Source: Actinomycetes bacterium (GTDB taxonomy: Bacteria > Actinomycetota > Acidimicrobiia > Acidimicrobiales > Palsa-688). Taken from it: a stretch of DNA of 8,069 bases. The stretch spans positions 1 to 8,069 of the forward strand of contig JAKAWM010000110.1 in assembly GCA_021827285.1 (NCBI GenBank). Direction: 5' to 3'. Below are positions 5,570-8,069 of the stretch, in pieces. The position numbers were made by a program, and so were the translations under genes. Position 1 is the first letter of the stretch, and every line of letters starts with the position of its first letter. The notes beneath the pieces are model-generated. The model saw only the letters and a list, made by a program, of their open reading frames with translations, had not been told where the DNA came from and ran no database searches.

Positions 5570-6765
5570 AGCTTGGCCAGCCTGGCCATCCCCTCTGCCA
5601 GGTCGTCGTCGCTCAGCGCGTAAGAAAAGCGCCCGCAGCCGGGCGCCCCGAACGCCTCGCCCGGCACGAAGGCCACCTTGGCTTCGTCCAGGACGATCTC
5701 GGCCAAGTCGAGACTGGTCATGGCCGCCCGTCCCGAGGCGCCCAGAGGTCGGCCGAGCACGCCGGCAAAACTGGGGAAGGCGTAAAAGGCACCCTCAGGC
5801 TCAGGGCAGAACACCCCGGGCAGCTCGGCCAGGGCCGAGACAATCGCCCGCCGGCGCCGGTCGTAGACGGCCCGCATCCGCTCGACATCGTCCAGTGGGC
5901 CGCTGACCGCGGCCAGGGCCGCCCTTTGCGCCACGTTGCATACGTTGGAAACAGAATGGCTTTGCAGGTTGATGGCCGCCTTTACCACGTCCTGCGGGCC
6001 GATCAACCAGCCAACCCTCCATCCAGTCATGGCATAGGTCTTGGCCACCCCGTTCACCACGACGCAACGCTCGGCCAGCTGGGGTACGGCCACAGGCATG
6101 GAGACCATGCCCGCCGTGCCGTAGACGAGGTGCTCGTAGATCTCGTCGGTGACGACCCATAATCCCCGCTCGTCGGCCCAAGAGCCGATGGCCACGATCT
6201 CTTCTTCGGTGTAGACGGCGCCGCTCGGGTTCGAGGGGGAGACAAACAGCAGGACCTTCGTCTTCGCCGTGACCGCCCGGTCGAGTTGGGAGAGGGAGAC
6301 CTTGTAGCCGCTCTCGGGCGTGGTGGGGACCTCGACGGGCACCCCGCCCGCCAGGCGTACCGACTCGGGATAGGTGGTCCAGTAGGGAGCCGGCAGGACC
6401 ACTTCGTCCCCCGGGTCGAGCAGCGTGGCAAATGCTTCTTCGATGGCCTGCTTACCCCCGTTGGTGACCAGCACCTGGCCGGCCTTGACATTGAACCCGG
6501 TGTCCCGTGCGGTCTTGGCCGCGATGGCCTCCCTCAGTTCTGGGAGGCCGGACGTGGGCGTGTAGTGGTGGTTGCGAGGGTCCCGGCAGGCGGCCGCCGC
6601 CGCCTCGACGATGTGGTCCGGGGTCGGGAAATCGGGCTCGCCCGCCCCGAAGCCGACCACGTCCTCCCCCGCCGCCCGGAGGGCTTTCGCCTTGGCATCG
6701 ATGGCGAGGGTTGCCGACTCGGTCACGCTAGCGATGCGGCTGGAAACGCGCTGTTTTGGTGCCAT
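5560..6765 (-). CDS. PLP-dependent aminotransferase, aspartate/aromatic type (class I/II)
   Basis: Predicted cytoplasmic aminotransferase moving an amino group between amino acids such as aspartate and 2-oxoglutarate; 401 residues, full length for fold type I subgroup I-beta. Motifs: GFGAGEPDFPTP (38-49), NHHYTPTSGLPELR (65-78), TNGGKQAIEEA (101-111), the aromatic stacking segment PAPYWTTYPE (125-134), SPSNPSGAVY (176-185) with Asn179 for the cofactor ring, VTDEIYEHLVY (205-215) with Asp207 and Tyr210, NGVAKTYAMTGWRVGW (238-253) with Schiff-base Lys242 and Arg250, and the substrate-carboxylate Arg379 in GRFSYALS. ATG 6765 is preceded by GGGAG with a nine-base spacer. The amino-acid substrate cannot be fixed by sequence; an aspartate or broad aspartate/aromatic activity is most likely. 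It converges with the methyltransferase gene and diverges from the carboxypeptidase gene, so it is probably its own transcription unit. Confidence 0.95.
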   Translation of the reverse strand: MAPKQRVSSRIASVTESATLAIDAKAKALRAAGEDVVGFGAGEPDFPTPDHIVEAAAAACRDPRNHHYTPTSGLPELREAIAAKTARDTGFNVKAGQVLVTNGGKQAIEEAFATLLDPGDEVVLPAPYWTTYPESVRLAGGVPVEVPTTPESGYKVSLSQLDRAVTAKTKVLLFVSPSNPSGAVYTEEEIVAIGSWADERGLWVVTDEIYEHLVYGTAGMVSMPVAVPQLAERCVVVNGVAKTYAMTGWRVGWLIGPQDVVKAAINLQSHSVSNVCNVAQRAALAAVSGPLDDVERMRAVYDRRRRAIVSALAELPGVFCPEPEGAFYAFPSFAGVLGRPLGASGRAAMTSLDLAEIVLDEAKVAFVPGEAFGAPGCGRFSYALSDDDLAEGMARLAKLLG

Positions 6766-6774
6766 AGGGTCATG

Positions 6775-6779
6775 CTCCC
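6775..6779 (-). promoter_or_regulatory. Ribosome binding site of the aminotransferase
   Basis: Read on the minus strand this is GGGAG, nine bases before ATG 6765, a good match to the anti-Shine-Dalgarno sequence and the reason this start is preferred. Confidence 0.55.
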
Positions 6780-6846
6780 ACAGCCGCCGGCCAGCTCACC
6801 AGGCAATTACCGCAAGCCGATAGGGCCGTATTGCTCTTTTCCGGGC

Positions 6847-6852
6847 TATCCT
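6847..6852 (+). promoter_or_regulatory. Possible -10 element of the carboxypeptidase gene
   Basis: TATCCT fits the TANNNT pattern and would place the transcript start near 6859, giving a leader of about 42 bases before ATG 6901 that includes a G-run ribosome site. No TTGACA-like -35 lies at the usual distance. The assignment rests on the hexamer and its position in the 135-base divergent gap. Confidence 0.25.
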
Positions 6853-6887
6853 CGGGCGATCAGAGCAACCAGGCCAACGAGCTTCGC

Positions 6888-6892
6888 GGGGG
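6888..6892 (+). promoter_or_regulatory. G-run ribosome binding site before ATG 6901
   Basis: GGGGG ends eight bases before ATG 6901. It favours that codon over the in-frame GTG at 6892, which overlaps the G-run itself. Confidence 0.35.
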
Positions 6893-6900
6893 TGGCTGTA

Positions 6901-8069
6901 ATGGCGGCCGCTCTGGTCGCCGTAGCGCCCGCTCCTCCCCCGACGGCCCGGCCGTCGCCCGCCCCTCCCCCGACGGCCCCGCCGTCGCCGGCGACCATGC
7001 CCGCGGCCAGGTCGTACGTGCTCGTGGACGTGGGGACCGGCAACGTGCTGGCCGGGTACAACGAACGTGTGCCGCTCCCCCCGGCCAGCTTGACCAAGGT
7101 GCTGACCGCGCTCATTGCGGTGACCTACCTGCCGCCCAGCGCCATGGTGACCGCCACCCAAAGCACCGAGAACGTTTACCCAAACCGGGTCGGGATGGAA
7201 GTGGGCAAGCCTTGGCCCCTCTCAGACGTCCTTCATGCGCTGATCATCATGTCGGCCAACGACGCCGCCTACGCCATAGCCGGCCGTATCTCCGGCCAGG
7301 TGAGCGCGTTCGGCTCGGTGATGCAACGTTCGGCCGCCCAGATCGGCATGACCGACCACCCGGTGTTTCACGACCCAGCCGGCCTGGACGCCTCAATGGG
7401 CATCGACGGTGGCAATGAGGCAAGCGCCCGGGACTTGGCCATCGCCGGCCGGGACCTCCTGTCCGTCCCCGAGTTGGCCAAGATCGCGGACGAAGATACG
7501 TACTACTTCGTTGACCCAGAGGGCAAGCCCCACTGGCTGCCGGGCACCAACCACTTCTTCCTGGCCGGTTACCCGGGCGCCATCGGGATCAAAACCGGGT
7601 TCACCGACGCGGCTGGTGCCTGCGTGATGGAAGCGGCAAGAAAGCACGGGCGCACCATGCTGGCCGTCGTGCTGAACGGCTATAACCCTAACGAGACGGC
7701 CATCGACCTGCTTAACCAGGGATTTGCCACCCCGGTCAACGCTGAACCGACGGCTGACCACCTGCCCGAGGTGACCCTGCCTTACCGGCCGCTCCCCGTC
7801 CGTTTTCAGGCCCGAAAAGCAGCGCCGGGGCGAGGTGCGGCTTCGCAAGCCAGGGCCGCGGCTTCCAAGGTGGAGCCGGGACCTCCCCAGGTTCGGCGCG
7901 GCCACTCCGGGCGCGCCGCCCGGGGGGGGTTCGGGGCGGTCGCCGGCTCATGGCCAGGCCGGCTGCTACTCATGATCAGCGGCCTGGCGGCGATGTACGC
8001 ATGGTTCGAGGCCGCCCGCGGGGCACGGGCCAGGAGGCGCCGCGCCGTTCTCCAGCCCTATGGGCAGGA
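6901..8069 (+). CDS. D-alanyl-D-alanine carboxypeptidase, peptidase S11 (3' end outside window)
   Basis: Low-molecular-weight penicillin-binding protein expected to trim the terminal D-Ala from peptidoglycan stem peptides outside the membrane. The frame has no stop before the right edge; 389 residues are visible. All three serine active-site motifs are present: S63-L-T-K66 in PPASLTKVLTAL, S118-A-N120 in IIMSANDAAYAIA, and K231-T-G233 in GIKTGFTDAAGA. Residues 39-278 form the catalytic domain, starting YVLVDVGTGNVLAGYNE. Before it lie a short hydrophobic stretch (AAALVAVA) and a proline-rich linker of two 10-residue repeats. After it come an Ala/Arg/Pro-rich linker (about 300-352), a hydrophobic anchor LLLMISGLAAMYAWF (355-369) and a basic tail RARRRR, fitting a C-terminal membrane anchor with the tail inside. 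The start is uncertain: the frame stays open upstream, with GTG 6892 and ATG 6772 as alternatives. ATG 6901 was chosen for its G-run ribosome site, but the residues encoded just upstream (RATRPTSFAGVAV) would complete a better signal peptide. Confidence 0.9.
   Translation, partial: MAAALVAVAPAPPPTARPSPAPPPTAPPSPATMPAARSYVLVDVGTGNVLAGYNERVPLPPASLTKVLTALIAVTYLPPSAMVTATQSTENVYPNRVGMEVGKPWPLSDVLHALIIMSANDAAYAIAGRISGQVSAFGSVMQRSAAQIGMTDHPVFHDPAGLDASMGIDGGNEASARDLAIAGRDLLSVPELAKIADEDTYYFVDPEGKPHWLPGTNHFFLAGYPGAIGIKTGFTDAAGACVMEAARKHGRTMLAVVLNGYNPNETAIDLLNQGFATPVNAEPTADHLPEVTLPYRPLPVRFQARKAAPGRGAASQARAAASKVEPGPPQVRRGHSGRAARGGFGAVAGSWPGRLLLMISGLAAMYAWFEAARGARARRRRAVLQPYGQ
6931..6990 (+). repeat. 30-base tandem repeat encoding a proline-rich linker
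   Basis: Two adjacent 30-base units (6931-6960 and 6961-6990) differ at only three positions (3, 20 and 30 of the unit). They encode APPPTARPSP and APPPTAPPSP at the start of the mature carboxypeptidase. Each unit also contains a perfect inverted repeat, CGACGGC with GCCGTCG, separated by three bases (6941-6957 and 6971-6987). A 12-base palindrome, GTCGCCGGCGAC (6984-6995), overlaps the second hairpin and could compete with it. Confidence 0.85.

Noticed and set aside
5545..6162. Plus-strand open frame of 205 codons opposite the aminotransferase
   Set aside because: The minus-strand aminotransferase has every expected motif; this frame is low-quality antisense sequence without domains.
6997..6999. 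ATG 6997 as start of the carboxypeptidase
   Set aside because: It would remove any export signal and the proline linker, and no ribosome site precedes it.
6831..7418. Plus-strand 195-codon frame covering the carboxypeptidase start
   Set aside because: It is out of frame with the SLTK, SAN and KTG motifs, which lie in a frame that runs off the right edge without a stop.

Overview
The window is about 8 kb of very GC-rich DNA with GTG starts, overlapping stop/start codons, G/C-ending codons and long antisense shadow frames. This fits a high-GC actinobacterium. The style of the glycosyltransferases and aminotransferase would suit class Acidimicrobiia or a relative, but that placement is an impression from protein character, not a measured match. 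I see no tRNA, rRNA, CRISPR array, insertion sequence or phage gene. Coding is nearly continuous; the longest non-coding stretch is about 135 bases.

Region 1 (2-3153, + strand) is a likely operon: the 3' end of a coiled-coil protein, a GT4-type glycosyltransferase with an unassigned C-terminal extension, and a GT2-type glycosyltransferase whose GTG start overlaps the preceding stop. Region 2 (3150-4418, - strand) is a second, unrelated GT4-type enzyme. Its stop codon overlaps the stop of the GT2 gene, and its start lies only 37 bases from the next, divergent gene. Region 3 (4456-5478, + strand) is a FkbM-type SAM methyltransferase preceded by a DUF4214-like helical module. Together regions 1-3 look like part of a locus that builds and O-methylates a cell-surface or secreted polysaccharide: sugar transferases, a methyltransferase and a coiled-coil protein that could scaffold or measure the chain.

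Region 4 is unrelated to glycan synthesis by sequence: an aspartate/aromatic-type PLP aminotransferase (5560-6765, - strand), separated from the methyltransferase by an 81-base convergent spacer with a GC-rich hairpin and a degenerate 15-base periodicity. Region 5 (6901 to the right edge, + strand) is a peptidase S11 D-alanyl-D-alanine carboxypeptidase with all three active-site motifs. It has a proline-rich N-terminal linker built from a 30-base tandem repeat and a C-terminal membrane anchor. It has no stop codon inside the window.

No wholly new system is evident. The points most worth a second look are the coiled-coil plus glycosyltransferase plus methyltransferase grouping, the DUF4214-FkbM fusion, the C-terminal extension and Glu-to-Asp change in the first GT4, the hairpin-bearing tandem repeat and unclear start of the carboxypeptidase gene, and the two zero-spacing gene junctions around the inverted GT4.
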